Positions 35,701 to 48,049 of a DNA stretch of 64,000 nt are shown in pieces. Location of the stretch: assembly GCA_900155495.1 (NCBI GenBank), contig FTLJ01000350.1, forward strand, positions 1 through 64,000, written 5' to 3'. The position numbers and the translations under genes are program-made. Origin of the DNA: Porogramme epimiltina. Lineage: Eukaryota; Basidiomycota; Agaricomycetes; Polyporales; Polyporaceae. A model generated the notes under the pieces. That model was not told the DNA's origin. It saw only the letters and a program-made list of their open reading frames with translations, and did not search any database. Position 1 is the stretch's first letter; the number at the start of each line of letters is the position of its first letter.

Positions 35701-37875
35701 TAGACGAACGCTGTTCGCCGCCTTGTCTACCATCATGGCCTAGTATACTTCCTGAATTGATTTCGCTGAGATACGAAGCTGTTCTATCATAGAAGTCGGT
35801 GCTCACCAGCGGACAGCGATAGGTGTAAATTTCGCAGGGATCGGACCTCCGAAAGTACGTTGAGGAAACTTTGAATTATTACTTTACAGGAGAGGGCAAG
35901 TGCAAATATGCCTGTAGAAGATCTAGACGAGTAAGTTTTGATAGTCAGACATCGCCGCCCAAGCAATGGTGCCTAAGGGACAATCAGTGACGAACGCTGT
36001 CGACAGGTGCTACGTAGTACACGGAATTCGGCGATAGTGTCCATTGGGAACCAAATATCATCCTGTCAGAATAGGGGCTACTTGACGGCTATTAGAGTAC
36101 CGTAGAGACGCCTGGCATGCATCTGTCTCAGCCAGCGGAGGGTCGAATGCCGGAGGAGCTGGGAGGGTAATGATGTGGCCATGGATGAGCACGGTCGAGT
36201 GGGCGTCGGCCGAGCGGGGAGTAGGCGCCAAAGGCGTTGAGGCGGAAGGGGAACGTGGGAAGTTCGGGTCGCCAAGGCTAACGCCGGGGGTCGGGAGCCG
36301 GGCGGGCTGGGTGCAGATCACCCCACGACCAGTGCGTCGAAGATGTTAGTCAGCATGGATGCAATAACCACTGTGCCCGCCCCCTCCCTTGGGCCTCTCC
36401 CGGTTCTCCCCCGCTCATCCACCCCCTCCTCATGTGACCCGCCTGTACGCATCACCGCCCACTCGCCGGTCCCCTGCACTATCATCATCACCCGCGACGT
36501 CTTCTTCAACCTTCGCCCTACGGGAGCTTCCTAGCTCCGATGCGCTGATCGAGGTCAGGCCTCGAGTTACCTGCGTGCACATGGCGTCGTGCTAACAGGA
36601 ACGCAGGCGTTACCCAGCCATCTCAATCCCGTCGTGGCGCGCCTGCAACCATCCAGCGCCTTTCCGCACCGCTTAAGGTAGTCACCTGAGCGAGCAGTGC
36701 AGACACGTCGAGTGCGGTGCACCCTCTTCACCAATAACGCACGCCAAATTGCCTAGATGAGGTATACCAGGGACGCGGCACCACGTAGATGAAGTCTTTG
36801 CCCTCCAATGCGGTCCCGAGTGGCCAAGTAGCCAGGTAAGCATCCTTGCCCCCATCATCATCGCATTTCTTTCCCCCGAGCGTATGCACTGCATCATCAA
36901 CGTCAGCCTTTGACGCAGCCACCCCCCTGCGCGCTCTGCCGCGCCGCGCGGGCACCTTCGCGGGGGACAAATCCAGCGATGCGCGCAACTCGGAAGTCCC
37001 GTCTACGTAACGTGGCACTCCATCACTTCTCAAGGGCCGGTGACTTTCGCCGCGACGTGTCATCGGTCGACACGCTTCCTCGATGGAATTCCAGGGCTCG
37101 CGGCCGTGACTGCACTCCGCTTCTACCTCGTTGCGTTCCTGGCACAGCCCCCTTCGACCATTGTCCTTGGTCTCACCTGTCGCGGTGTAATACCACGCGC
37201 AACCAGATGTAGTGCCACCCAGTCTAATTGAAAATACCTAACTGCGATCTCATATCGACTTGCTTGCATTGGCGCGCATCCCTATCTCGATTTGCACTCA
37301 CCCATTCCAGGTCGAGCTCCCGCAGGTGGGAGAGACGGCTGTGTGTGTGTCATAAGACGCAGGACACCAACCGCGCAACGCCTTTTGAAGGCGTTACTTT
37401 GAGTAACAGCCTCTTCATTAGCGATGGGGGATCAAGAAACCGCAGTGAAAGGGAATAGAGTTCTCGACCCTGCCCTTCCGGTTCAATGGTGACATCGTTA
37501 CCGCGTGTGTTTGCGAGTTTGACAGATCTAATCAGGGCCGATCCACTCTTATGGCTGTCGCTTACGCGTTGTGTTCCATGGACATCCTCTCTTCCTCACA
37601 GCTCACAGCTCACCCTTTGTCCCGATACCTCAAGGATCATGGCTGTATTGGATCGCAGTGTACGATCTTCTGTCGCTACGCGTGTCGGCGAATTTGAGGA
37701 AATAGTGCTGCATAGTTTCTCGACAAAGCTGCTGTGCGAACACGCCAGCCAATATTTAACCAACGCTATGTTTCTCCACTCCACTCCCCCATCAGTTCAC
37801 CCACTCTACATACTCTCTGAGGAGCCTCAGGACTCTTTTTGCATTTCCTCCCCTCCCCACCGCAATTCTCCCGAA
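29760..37875. other. Gene-poor region of about 8 kb
   Basis: I find no gene with a recognisable domain. Open frames are short, overlap on opposite strands, and lack consistent splice sites; 32320-33040 has almost no open frame of 60 codons. No long terminal repeats, reverse transcriptase or transposase motifs were recognised. A markedly GC-rich patch lies at about 34430-34860. A minus-strand frame at 36728-37063 (DAYLATWPLGTALEGKDFIYVV) looks protein-like but has no identifiable family. Confidence 0.5.
34430..34860. other. GC-rich island in gene-poor DNA
   Basis: About 430 bp of very GC-rich sequence with many CpG and CCGC/GCGG runs, open in several frames at once, flanked on both sides by DNA of ordinary composition. 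It contains short inverted matches (for example GTGGGCCGCGGG and its near complement). No protein family was recognised in any frame. Confidence 0.6.
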
Positions 37876-38893
37876 ATGTCTTCTAACCCTTCCCACCCTC
37901 ATGGTCACGGCTACGGCCAGCGGAGCTCCGCGGGACACCCTGGCTATGCCCAATCTAACGAGGAGGTAGCTGCCTGGATCAATGCTCTTTCTTCTCAAGA
38001 GCACGCACTAGACCCCCGCATATACTCGGACGGCCAACACCCTCAACAATACGTCGCCGGCGGATACCCATCCGGAGGATACCCGGCCGGTTCTGTGGCG
38101 CCCGGTGCCTACCCTCCTTCCTCTTATCCCGCCACCGCCACCTACTCGACCACGCCTCAGCAGTATCCTTCCGGCTACTATCATCCTCCCTACCCCGCCG
38201 GCTCGTACCCAGCCGCGTTTCAACAGGGGGCCTCGGGGATGCAGCCGTACGCCCCGCAGATGGCGCAGCAGCAACCTCCGCGGCAGCACCAGTATCAAAT
38301 GCAGCCACAGCAGCAATACCAACAACAATACTCCCCTTCATTCGACGCCGGTATGGGAGAGGAGTACGACGACTACAGCGCTAGCGAGAGCGAGAGTACG
38401 GAGGCCGGCCGGGCGAGATCGAGGATTCCCCTCGACCCAAACCAGCCCCTCACCGTCGAGGGGAGACAGCGCGAGCGTGTAAACGTCGCATGCGACCGGT
38501 GGTACGTTCTACCTCTATCCATACCCTCCCACCTTCCCTCTACCCGCCTTTCTGCTACATATCGTTCCGCATCAAGCTTCGCCTCGCTCCACCTATTACA
38601 CCCTTCCCTGTCTTCCTCTTACACCTGAACCGTACCTTGTAACAGGGTTATTGACATTCCCCTCGTATAGCCGCGTCCGCAAGCTCCGGTGCGACGGCGC
38701 GCAGCCGGAGTGCTACAACTGCCAACGCGTCGAAGGCGTCCAGTGCCACTACGACCCGCATCCGAAGCGGCGGGGACAGGACAAGGCACAGCGCACCCGC
38801 TCTGCTGTGGGACACCGCAAGCCGCGCCGCCCGGCTGTCCGTAAGGACTCGAACGAGCCCGGCGCGAGCGGCAGCGGCAGCAGGGCGTACTAG
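37876..38893 (+). CDS. Zn2Cys6 binuclear-cluster DNA-binding protein
   Basis: Two exons, 37876-38501 and 38671-38893, encode 282 aa. The N-terminal 200 residues are low complexity: GGYPSGGYPAG-type Gly-Tyr-Pro repeats, a Gln-rich stretch (QQQPPRQHQYQMQPQQQ) and an acidic/Ser patch (EEYDDYSASESESTE). The C-terminal part holds the fungal zinc cluster C-X2-C-X6-C-X6-C-X2-C-X7-C (Cys206, 209, 216, 223, 226, 234: CDRCRVRKLRCDG through YNCQRVEGVQC), followed by a basic linker KRRGQDK. The intron splits the codon of the second cysteine. There is no fungal-specific transcription factor domain, so it is short for the class. The frame is open further upstream to 37486, so a longer N terminus is possible; 37876 was chosen as the first ATG leading into the low-complexity region. 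Confidence 0.85.
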
Positions 38894-39893
38894 CCCCGTA
38901 GCGCGTCCGCCAACCCCCGACACTTCGCTCCTGGAGCCACCGGACGTTATCATGCTTCTCTTCCACCTAAGGGGAGCGTGCACGCCCGGTACCCGAGGGG
39001 CGCACACCCGGGCATCGGGGGCGAGGACGATCTCGCTCGCTCGGGCACCAACGCTACGGTCACCGGATTTCGACTGCGAACTACTAGATGCGCTACTCTC
39101 CGACATAGACATTAGACAGCACTGCAGACCCCAGCCCCTCCCGTACCCACCGCGCGCACGGCGCGCCCTCCCCCGGACGCGCTTCCGGCCGCCGACAACG
39201 GCGAACAACGTCTTCGCGTTCCACACTCACACCCCACACAGTAGCAATAGGCAGCGGGGGCGCGTGCGCACTTTCAGCACCGCAATCAACCTTCGAGGCG
39301 GGATGACGGAAGAGGCACGAGGCGCCGGCGCGAGGACGGCCGGATGTAGACCCGGGCGTGCACACCACCGTTCCGGGGCAGGATGATGCGGCGTGCAGCG
39401 GCGGGCCCGGGTGCGCGAAGGTTGTTTGTGATCGAGGCTGTCAAGACGCTGCAGGGACGGTGGGACGGCCTTGCCCCGTCCGCCGTAGGCTCGCGCTGCG
39501 GTCGAGGGGGCAGGGTGCGATGATCTTGTCTTGCAATATGCTAATTCGTTTCCCTTTCTCGGATTTCTTCCCCGCGTTCTGTCAAGTCTGGTTTGTTCTG
39601 GTTTCATAGGCTCGGCCACATCTCTCGCGCTCCTCGTCTCGCTCCCTCTAGCTCCATCGTATGCACCGCTTTCGTTAGCTCTCCCGACCCAGTATCCGCC
39701 TCGCTCTCCCCGTATCTGCCCCTGCACACGTAGCATCACACGTCTTCAGCGCAAGCATCATGATCCATTAGCTTCTGTAGGAACATGTATATATATTTGC
39801 CCAGCCGGGCCACCCGTACATCAGCACACTGCTAGCAAACTTCACTCCTATAGGCCCGTAGCCCCGCCTCTATTACATCCGCCTCGGCCAGGC
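38894..39893. other. Intergenic region between convergent genes
   Basis: About 1 kb between the ends of the zinc-cluster gene (plus) and the DUF6534-like gene (minus). Long frames at 38952-39739 on both strands show no motif and are probably GC-rich chance frames. A TATATATAT stretch at about 39787-39796 has no gene to serve. Confidence 0.5.
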
Positions 39894-42524
39894 TCACGCC
39901 GAGCGCGTGCGCGAGAGCGGCCTCCCACGCGCGGACGCCTCCGCGGAGGCGCTCCACAGGCTCTCAACCGGGGAGGCGGAGAGCGCCGCGAGCTTTCCGT
40001 GCGTGCTCTCTGGCGATGACGGGAACGTATCCTGCGGGGAGGCGGAAAGAAAGGACGTCAGCCTCCGCATGCAAGCGCGCGCTCCCCCAAGCGCCGGGAC
40101 GCGTAAGTCGCCGAATAGGGGCCGCACAGCCGCCGCGTGGCCTGCGCGCGACGACAGTGGCCCGGGAGCTGAGGAGAGACGGGTGCTCACCGTGGTGTAC
40201 GCGCGGTGCGCAGGAACGAGGCGCGGCGGGAGCGCGAGCGCGTCGAGCGCCTTCGTCTCAATGTCGAAGGACTCAGTGCGGCGCGGGGGGGACGCGTCCT
40301 GCGCGCGGAGCGTGGGCGACTGCGACGCGAGCGAGGCGTCGTAGTACGGCGCGCCGGACGTCGCGGGCGCGAACGCGATGCTGTACATGCGCGGGCTGCG
40401 CGCCGCGTCCGTCGTCGTGAGTGGCGCGGCAGTGTCGAGCGAGAGCGGGCCGCGGCCGTGCAGGATGCGCTTCGAGACCACGCGGCGCGCGTTAAGCCTA
40501 GGGGGGCGCGGGGCGGCGCGTGAGCGGGGTGGCCGGCGCGGGGCGAGAGGGGGCGACTTACGACGCGAGGAGGGACGCGAGGTACACTGCATCGCGGGCG
40601 CGTCAGTTCTGGAGATGGATGTGAGAGGGGCGCTGTCACGTACGGAGTCCGACTTGCATGAAGAAGGCGACGTGGATGTTCGCGCTTGAGCGGATCACGA
40701 ACTAGGGGAGTCTGTTTAGCTCGCCGAGCTTGAGCGATCCGTGCGCGCGTAACTTACTGAGATCATACCCGCGGTGTCACAGAGCCTAAGTAGACGGTGA
40801 GTGATGCGCTCGCGGCAGTGTCGGGGAGAACGCACGCAGGGGCCAACGCTAGACGTCGGTCGGAGATCAGTACACCGTTGCGCGCCATCGCGTATAGAAG
40901 CGCGACCCACCAGTCTCGATGGCATACACCATGAGGGTGTTGATCATAGAGTCCGTACTGGGACGCGGATCAGATGGATAATACAATGAGCAGGCCCACA
41001 CAACGGACCTCTTCAGACCGGTCCGGGAGCGATGTAACCACAGGCACAGCATTCCGGCCAGGAGGAAGTCCGCCGCAATGCCACATGCAAAGGTCGTGTA
41101 GAAGAACGGCTGGGCGGGACAATGAAGATTGAGCACTACATCGGCGGGGCTCGGTGGTGACATGGAGACATGCCTGGAGGCGAACTGCGTATGCGCCCAA
41201 GTTGTGCTTAGCGTCCTTGTTCCTGCAAGAAGGGCAGAGTTAGAGTTGTACTACAAGATGGGAGCTGCGGAACTCACAGTCCTAATGATACAACGACTGG
41301 GAATTGGTCGTTAGCCAATGTTTGCGCGAGGTTTGAAATTCTTACTTGTAGTAGAGGCTATGCAATGTGGTCATTAGTGAGAACACCGTGCTGAAATCAC
41401 AAGAACAAGACTCACTGAGAGCGGCGACACATAGAACCACCTGCGCGACATTGTCATGAGCACCAGCCTATCTACAAACTCAATAGCGCTCACGATGAGT
41501 ACAAGGACCCCCGAGTACAACGCGCGCCCGCGATGGTGCCGAAGGTTCCTGCATACTGCGGGCGCGCGGGCCCCGTCAGCGCGCGAACCCAGATGGAACG
41601 AGACCACGCTAGCTCACGTTTCCACAATCTGCGGACAAAAAGCCTGTGATCGAAGAGCGGGCATTCAGCAAATGGACAATCAGCACGGATCTGCGAAAGT
41701 TTGACCACGTACAGCCTGACGAGCACGACAATGATGCCCTGTGAAGAGTGAAAACGTCAAGGAAGGCGACGTGGAGCAGGAAGGTGATGACGTCAGTATC
41801 TGAGCGCATCTTCTGCAACTGATCCACTACATACACTGTTCAGCGGTTTGATCTGAGTGGGATAATCGGGCGGTCAGCCAAGGTGCTTCGCGGAGAGATG
41901 GGGCAACGGGCGTACATTGATGTACCTGCCAAGAGGGTTGAGTCCTTGAAACACACAACAGTTCGGCAGAGCGAGCAAATACTCACCAAGGAGTTAACTG
42001 ATTTGAGAGATTGTACCCCACACTTATAAGGTAATAGGATTCCCGGACGCTGAGAGCGACACCAAAACTACAAAGGAACCTTGGGGGGTAGAGGGTTTGT
42101 GAACACAGGGGTGCACGGAGGCGCATAGTGGGTACTGACCACGAAATCCCGATCTACCCTCCGCCGATTCGCAAACATGCCGAAGTTGATGAGCGCATAC
42201 AACAGATGACACAATCAACCCACTCACCGTTATTCTGTATCTTAGATGATCACGTTTGGGGTTCTTGGAGAAATATTGGTACATGTATGTCGTGATGGCT
42301 CCTAGCAAGCTACATTGCCGTTCAGCACGCTGCACGCAGCCCAGGAGGCAACTAACAGGGCGTACTCACATCGACTGTATTGCTGTTCCTATGAGCTGCG
42401 CTTGAATGCTCGCATTCCTGTCGGACGACCCTCCTACGTATGCACGCGGTTGCAACGGGAGCGAACGTCGAGCGTAGTACCCATCGTCCGCCGCAAACCG
42501 ATCCAGTCCGGGGTGCAAGTGCAT
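39894..42524 (-). CDS. DUF6534-like multi-pass membrane protein
   Basis: The supported exons are 42370-42524, 42228-42309, several short ones between about 41836 and 41010, then 40957 downward, 40191-40497 and 39894-40031. The segments QAQLIGTAIQSI / LLGAITTYMYQYFSKNP, VVDQLQKM, LFVRRLW, SRRWFYVSPLS, FACGIAADFLLAGMLCLWLHRSRTGLKS, TDSMINTLMVYAIETG and LYLASLLASLNARR occur in the order of the seven-helix basidiomycete DUF6534 family (HRSRTG, TDSMINTL and SLNAR are its most conserved parts). Function of the family is unknown; it is probably a plasma or internal membrane protein. The tail after SLNARR is long, Ser/Ala/Arg-rich and likely cytosolic. The exons between 42227 and 41010 and around 40780-40957 cannot be fixed by eye; a weak donor (GTCGCG) is needed in one place, so partial decay is possible. 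Confidence 0.68.
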
Positions 42525-45517
42525 GGCAGGGCGGGTATGGGCGTGAACAAGGCGGGTAGAGGTGGTGGTGGTGGTCGGAAAGGAGGGTTAAAATGTCGTT
42601 TCTGACAGCGTCGGCGCGCGCCCTGATCCTTCACCTCCCAGGAGAAAGAGGGGGCAGGGATATAGGGATATTGGGAGGGGCCCAGCCGATCCGTGTGGCG
42701 GGCGCCTGGACGTCATCTCGCCCTTCCACTTCGGGACATACAGAAATTCTCAACGCCGCAAAGTCCGAAAGCCGACCCTATAACACACCCATAATAATGA
42801 ATTAGACGACATAGTTCGGACGTTGAAGGCAGGGGCTTACGTTCCAGACCGCAACGTGACGTGCGCGATCGAGTATGGAGCGACGGAGCACTCCGATAGG
42901 CCCGCGGGCTCCCCTCGGCCACCCCCTGTCGGCGCACCATGCGCGCCTGGCCCCCCGGGGCCCCGACTCGACGTCCGCGGGGCAAGCGCAGTCGGGCACT
43001 TCGAGGGGACCTGCGGATGGAAAATAGTCTGGGGGGAGGCTGGCAGTGCTGTGTGTCTTCCGGATATGCCGTGGCCGGAGGGGGGTTCGTATGTTGTGGG
43101 CCCCTGTATAGATGGAGGCCGCTGCCCCGCCACCAGCCACCTTCTGGAGATGTGTGTGCAGTCAGCGCATCGGTCTGCGGAAAAATGTTCCACGCTGACC
43201 TCGACCGTGAGTTGTGTCTGTTCTCCGGGCCCAATGGCTCGGTCAGGAGGTTGGGAGGATCCGGCGCTTATCCTTATGACTGGGAACATTCACCAAGGCA
43301 CAACGTCGTCGTCTCAGTCGTCGAAAATCACCCCGCAGCAGTGACTACTGATCTGTAGCAAAGGTACAATTTTTCGAATTCTTGAACGTCGATCAGCAAC
43401 GGAGACCAAGCTCACTGACAATCGAAAATAGACGCACTTAGCAATCTATTACACCCCACGTGACCTTCGGAGGGCGATCTCGCTCCAGAACCTTGCTCTT
43501 ACGACACACTTTTATGCTTTCAATGAATCCTAGTTCACTTCCGCGATGCCAGCGGCGTTCGCGACAGGAACGACTGCAGTGGTTCCTGTGAGAGCCCTAT
43601 CGTCAGATCCGAGTCTATAATAAAGGCGCGCAGCACCTACAGAATGTATACGAGCACTCACGTCGCCAAACGACCATGTGTCGTCATGGCAGTGCGCCGT
43701 TCTAGCAAACACCCAGTGCGTCGTCCGTATACTACGGGGATCTTATCATTGAGAATCGCCGATATACGCACATAGTCGATGGGGTTCTTCCGAGCTTGGG
43801 GCCAGGCAAGGGCCAAAGACCCAGGGTCTCGGAGAAGCATGGCGCACTAGAGAACACAACAGCGAGAATACTGGGCAACGAGGCACGTCAGCGTCCAAAT
43901 CCGCGCCGAACAAATGCTGCGCACACCTTGGACAAGCTTCCACCTGACACCACCCTCCGATAATTGAAGCCTCGAGACCTCCGCCCGACAGCGCACCCGC
44001 CACCACACCGACGTACGTGCCAGCCACGCCGGGATGCGTCGAGACACGCGCTCCGCCGGTGGTGCGCGGTGCGCCAGGCCAACCAGCGACGGGACGTTGC
44101 GCAGCGGAAGCACGACGCCAGGCACGCGTAGCGCCGTCTCGAAGGCTCGAAGGCCGGGGGGCTGCTGCGCACGACGCGAGGCCATCCTCGGATCCTCCGT
44201 GGCGGGCCCGGGTGAACGTCCCGCCGGCGCGTAGATCGCGCAGGCAGGCGAACGTGCCATGACCAGTGTGGCTCCCTGGCATCGTCCGCGCTCGCCCTCG
44301 AGCTCCGAGCGCGGTTTTCGTAATAATAGGGTGCAGCGGACGAGGAGGGAGGGTTAACGTTCGGGCCCACTCGAGGTAAGTGGACGCCGCGGCGGTCGGA
44401 GACGCAGTCGCGGCTGTACGCACGCACTGGACATGGGGCTGCAGTGCGACTGCGGATGCCAGAATGCGGGGCTGGTAGGCGTTTTTTGTACGTGAGCGGC
44501 GGTCGGCGGGCGACGGCAGAAGGAGACGTGCGGAATGTGGGGTCGTTCCGCTCGAGCATCCGGATAACAAGGACGCTTGGAGGCCGGCAAGGCACCGAGG
44601 GAGCGGAGTGTCATCAGGCAGGCGATCATGGAGGACGGTGCCGTGAGGGCCGAGGGGAGGTTAAGCAACTTGGCATTTGTTTGGACGGACGGAATGAAAC
44701 GCATATCACGGCGGGCGCGGTGCGAGAGTACATGCATATGTCGGCCGAAAGTGCCTGGGATGACGACAGTGCGCAACGCCAAGTCGTCGAGCGTTGAATA
44801 CACTGCCCGAACAGGCCCGAACAGGAGGGAGAGGAGTGCGGGCGGAAGAGGGCTGGTATGTGGAGAGGCTTGTTCGGAACGAGACAACAGCCACGGAGCG
44901 CAGCCACAACCGCGCGTGGGGACAATGCACGACCGGGCAGGGACTGGCGTGGCGGTTAGCAGCGATTTTCAGCGGCCTGGCGGGGGCGTAGTAAGTATAC
45001 AGACTGAGGAAAGACATATCGGAGGCTGACATACAGAAAGAGACTGGATACGGAGGAAGCGGCAACACGGACTCGGGGGCCTCGGAGTGGAAGGACGCCG
45101 GTGGGCGGGGGCCAATGGGAGGGGGCCTTGGCGGGGCGCCCAAGCGAGGGCCGGCTCGAATAAGAATATCTGGCAGCCCGCCCGTTGCAGCCCTCGCCGC
45201 CGTCGCTGTCTCCTCCCCCGTGCTGGACACACGACCCCTGCCCCGCCCCTCACCCTTGCTTTCTCCCCGCTCGCTGTGCTCTCCGTCTGCTCTCTCCTGC
45301 TCTCGCTTCCGGACGGCGAACGGCGTGCGAACTGCGGAAGATCCCCCGCCGGCTTAGCATTACTCATTCAAGCGACATCATCCCTTGGCCGCGCTGTGCG
45401 CAGCTCCCTCGCGCTCCCCTTCTCCGCTTCATACATTAACTCCCTCCGCTCCCTCCGTCTCCCGTTACTCTTTCACGTCTCCTTTCCTTTCACGACTCCC
45501 CTCCCTTCTCCCCCGCC
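42525..45517. other. Unresolved 3 kb region, possible diverged gene
   Basis: Several GC-rich frames overlap on both strands (for example 42713-43358, 43746-44595 and 44354-45230 minus). A few pieces look exon-like, such as FARTAHCHDDTWSFGD near 43650-43710 (minus) followed by a GTGAGT donor, and TLDDLALRTVVIPGTFGRH near 44790 (minus). I could not join them or assign a family. The last 350 bp before 45518 are pyrimidine-rich, as is common in fungal promoters. Confidence 0.4.
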
Positions 45518-47404
45518 ATGCATCTACTCCCGTACTCCCTCGCCGTCTCATGCCTCTTCTCTCTCGCCACCCACGAAGCCCTCGCCGCTCCTAATCCCTC
45601 AACACAGCCCCTGCCACGCTCAATACCTCTCCTCCGCCGTCCACGCTCTGAACGCAATGTCACTGAGTGGCTCCTCGCCCAGAAGCACCACATCGAGGGC
45701 AAGTACACCGCAAGTGGGAAGCGGAAACGGGCGAGTGGTATGAACCTGTGCGTCTCCACCGAATCTTGTCTCTGTTCCACCACCGACCTTCCCACAGTCT
45801 CACGAACCAAAACGCCGACTCGAGTTTCTACGGCTCAATAGCCGTGGGCACCCCCGCCATCTCCTACAACGTCATCCTCGACACGGGCTCATCGTACGTC
45901 TCCCTCTCTCAGTCTTCGCGCCAAGACGCTCACCCAGGCACAGAGATCTCTGGCTCGCCGCCTCTGATGGTTTGTCAACATCGACGGATGGTATCCCGAC
46001 ATTTGACTCCAACGGTGCGTTTCAACACGGTCCTCCTCTCCAACTCTCCCTCCCCGCCCCCTGTCCGCTCCTCGCACGCGCAGTCATGAGCGCTCCGAGT
46101 GGCAGCTGGTTAGAGTTTTTTCTGACATGACGTCAACCCCCGCAGCCTCGTCCACGTTCACGGATCTCAACACGGACTTTCAGATCAGCTACGGGTCAGG
46201 CGCGGCGCGCGGAACGTTGGGTCAGGATGTTGTGCAGATGGCAGGGTTCGAGGTCAGTTCGCAGGTGTTTGGTGAGCATAATGTTTTCCTCTTCCCGGAG
46301 CTCCCCCTAATGACAGCGCCTGCGCAAACCAGCCGTCGTGACGCAGGTGTCGGACAATCTCTTGACGTCCCCTGTCTCGGGCCTCATGGGTCTCGGATTC
46401 TCAACCATCGCGTCGTCGGGCGCGACTCCGTTCTGGGAGAACCTTGCGGACAGCGACGGGACCCTTGACTCGCCCCTCATGGCCTTCCAGTTGACGCGCT
46501 TCGTGGACGTCTCGAACGCGCAAACGCTCGAGCCAGGAGGAACGTTCAACCTCGGCGCGGTCAACTCGTCGCTCTTCACGGGCGACATCGACTACCAGGA
46601 CATTCCCAGTGGTGAGGAGGGGTACTGGATTCAGGAGCTTGCCGGTGCGCAGTCGCCTTCCATCTTTCTTTTCTTCCCGTTCCTTATGTTCGGCTTCTAG
46701 GTCTGACCGTCAACGGCGAATCTGTCACCCTTTCATCTGGTTCCGGCGCGTACGCTGCGATCGACACGGGCACCACGCTCGTCGGTGGACCGGAGTCCGC
46801 TGTTTCCGCCCTCTACGCCCAAATTCCTGGGAGCGCGGCGCTCACTGGGGATAACGCCGGCTACTACACTTATCGTAAGTCCCTTTCTGCGCAGCAACTC
46901 AAGTCGCGTCTTCTGATCGCCCCTGCCCCCTCTCCCCCTATTTGCGTCTCCGCAGCATGCGACACGAACGTGAACGTGACGATGAAGTTCGGCTCCTCGT
47001 CCATCGCGTGGCCGATCTCGAACGCGGACTTCCAGCTCATGCAGGCGTCCGCGTCCGAGTGCGTCGGCGCGTTCTTCGCGCTCGACACGACGGGCACGTC
47101 CGCGCCGCCGTGGATCGTCGGCGACACGTTCCTCAAGAACGTCTACTCGGTCTTCCGCGCGAACCCCGCGTCCGTCGGCTTCGCCACGCTCTCGTCCGAG
47201 GCGACCGCGATGAACGGCAAGCTCGGGTCCGCGCCCAGCCCCACGATCGGCGCCGTCGCCGCGACTGTGTCGGGCTCCACCGCGGGCACGGGCACGGACC
47301 GCTCGTCAAGCGCGAATGGCGCCGCCGGGCTCTCGCTCGGCGTGCCCGCGCTGTGGGCCGCGACGATGCTCGCGGGCCTGCTCGGCGCCGGAGCGCTGCT
47401 CTGA
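45518..47404 (+). CDS. Pepsin-type (A1) aspartic protease with GPI-like tail
   Basis: Seven exons (45518-45747, 45798-45893, 45944-46014, 46146-46271, 46333-46644, 46701-46874, 46956-47404) give 485 aa. The parts are: signal peptide 1-24; propeptide with basic motifs (RRPRSER, GKRKR); catalytic Asp105 in ILDTGSSDLWLAAS; flap Tyr in ISYGSGAARGTLGQD; MGLGF; catalytic Asp300 in AAIDTGTTLVGG; and the late motif WIVGDTFLKNVYSVF. After the protease domain comes a Ser/Thr/Gly-rich stretch and a terminal hydrophobic helix (LWAATMLAGLLGAGALL) with no basic tail, as in GPI-anchored yapsin-like proteases. Expected to be extracellular or wall-bound and acid-active. The second exon boundary was chosen because only a GTGCGT donor keeps the LTNQNADSSFYGSI frame. 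Confidence 0.9.
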
Positions 47405-48049
47405 GCGCCGCCCGCCCGCGTTCCGTCCCCCTGTACATCCCTAGCTGGCCCCTCTGCGCCCCCTCCCCCTCCCCGCCCGGCCCCGCACCCTCCTCTTCCC
47501 CGACGATACAACGGCAAATCGCATGGCGACACGGACGCTGTACCAATAGATACATCGCGCTACTAGTTCACTCACCCGGCCGGTCGGCTGCGTCGCTGCC
47601 GACCGCGCTGGTTTATATAGTCCTCGCACAACACATCCGACTACCATTACCATTGCTTTCTACTTTCCCTCCCCCTCCCTCTTCCCTAAACCCGCCTCAC
47701 CCCCCTACCGCTCTCCTCACCCGTCCCACGCACACGATACGGCGTTTTTGGCATGGATGCTCTCATTTTTTCGATACAGTACCGCGCACTGCTCTCTTCG
47801 GACCGTCGCTGGCTAATACAATTGTTTTGAAGCGCGATGCTCGCTGCGTGTTGTGCTGTGAGGGACTCGGTTTAGAGTGATGCGCCCGACGAAGGCGTTG
47901 CGTGACTGATACACATCAGGTTTTGCGTTAGAGACCCCGCGGGGTATGTGTGCTCTGAGCGAGTCGGTGGTATCGCGAGGCTGTTTGTATTTTGCTGGAA
48001 GTCCAGCGCGAGTTCCGCAAGCTAAAAAGAATCGAACAAGTGACTCTTA
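47405..48049. other. Intergenic region with CT-rich tract
   Basis: 3' flank of the protease, with a long pyrimidine-rich tract at about 47430-47750. No gene seen. Confidence 0.5.
48024..48028 (-). terminator. Pol III terminator of tRNA-Asp
   Basis: TTTTT on the minus strand, about 21 nt past the mature 3' end. Confidence 0.55.

Noticed and set aside
42713..43358. Opposed frames of 150-173 codons on both strands
   Set aside because: Mirror-image open frames in GC-rich DNA; none has a motif or splice pattern, so no gene is claimed.
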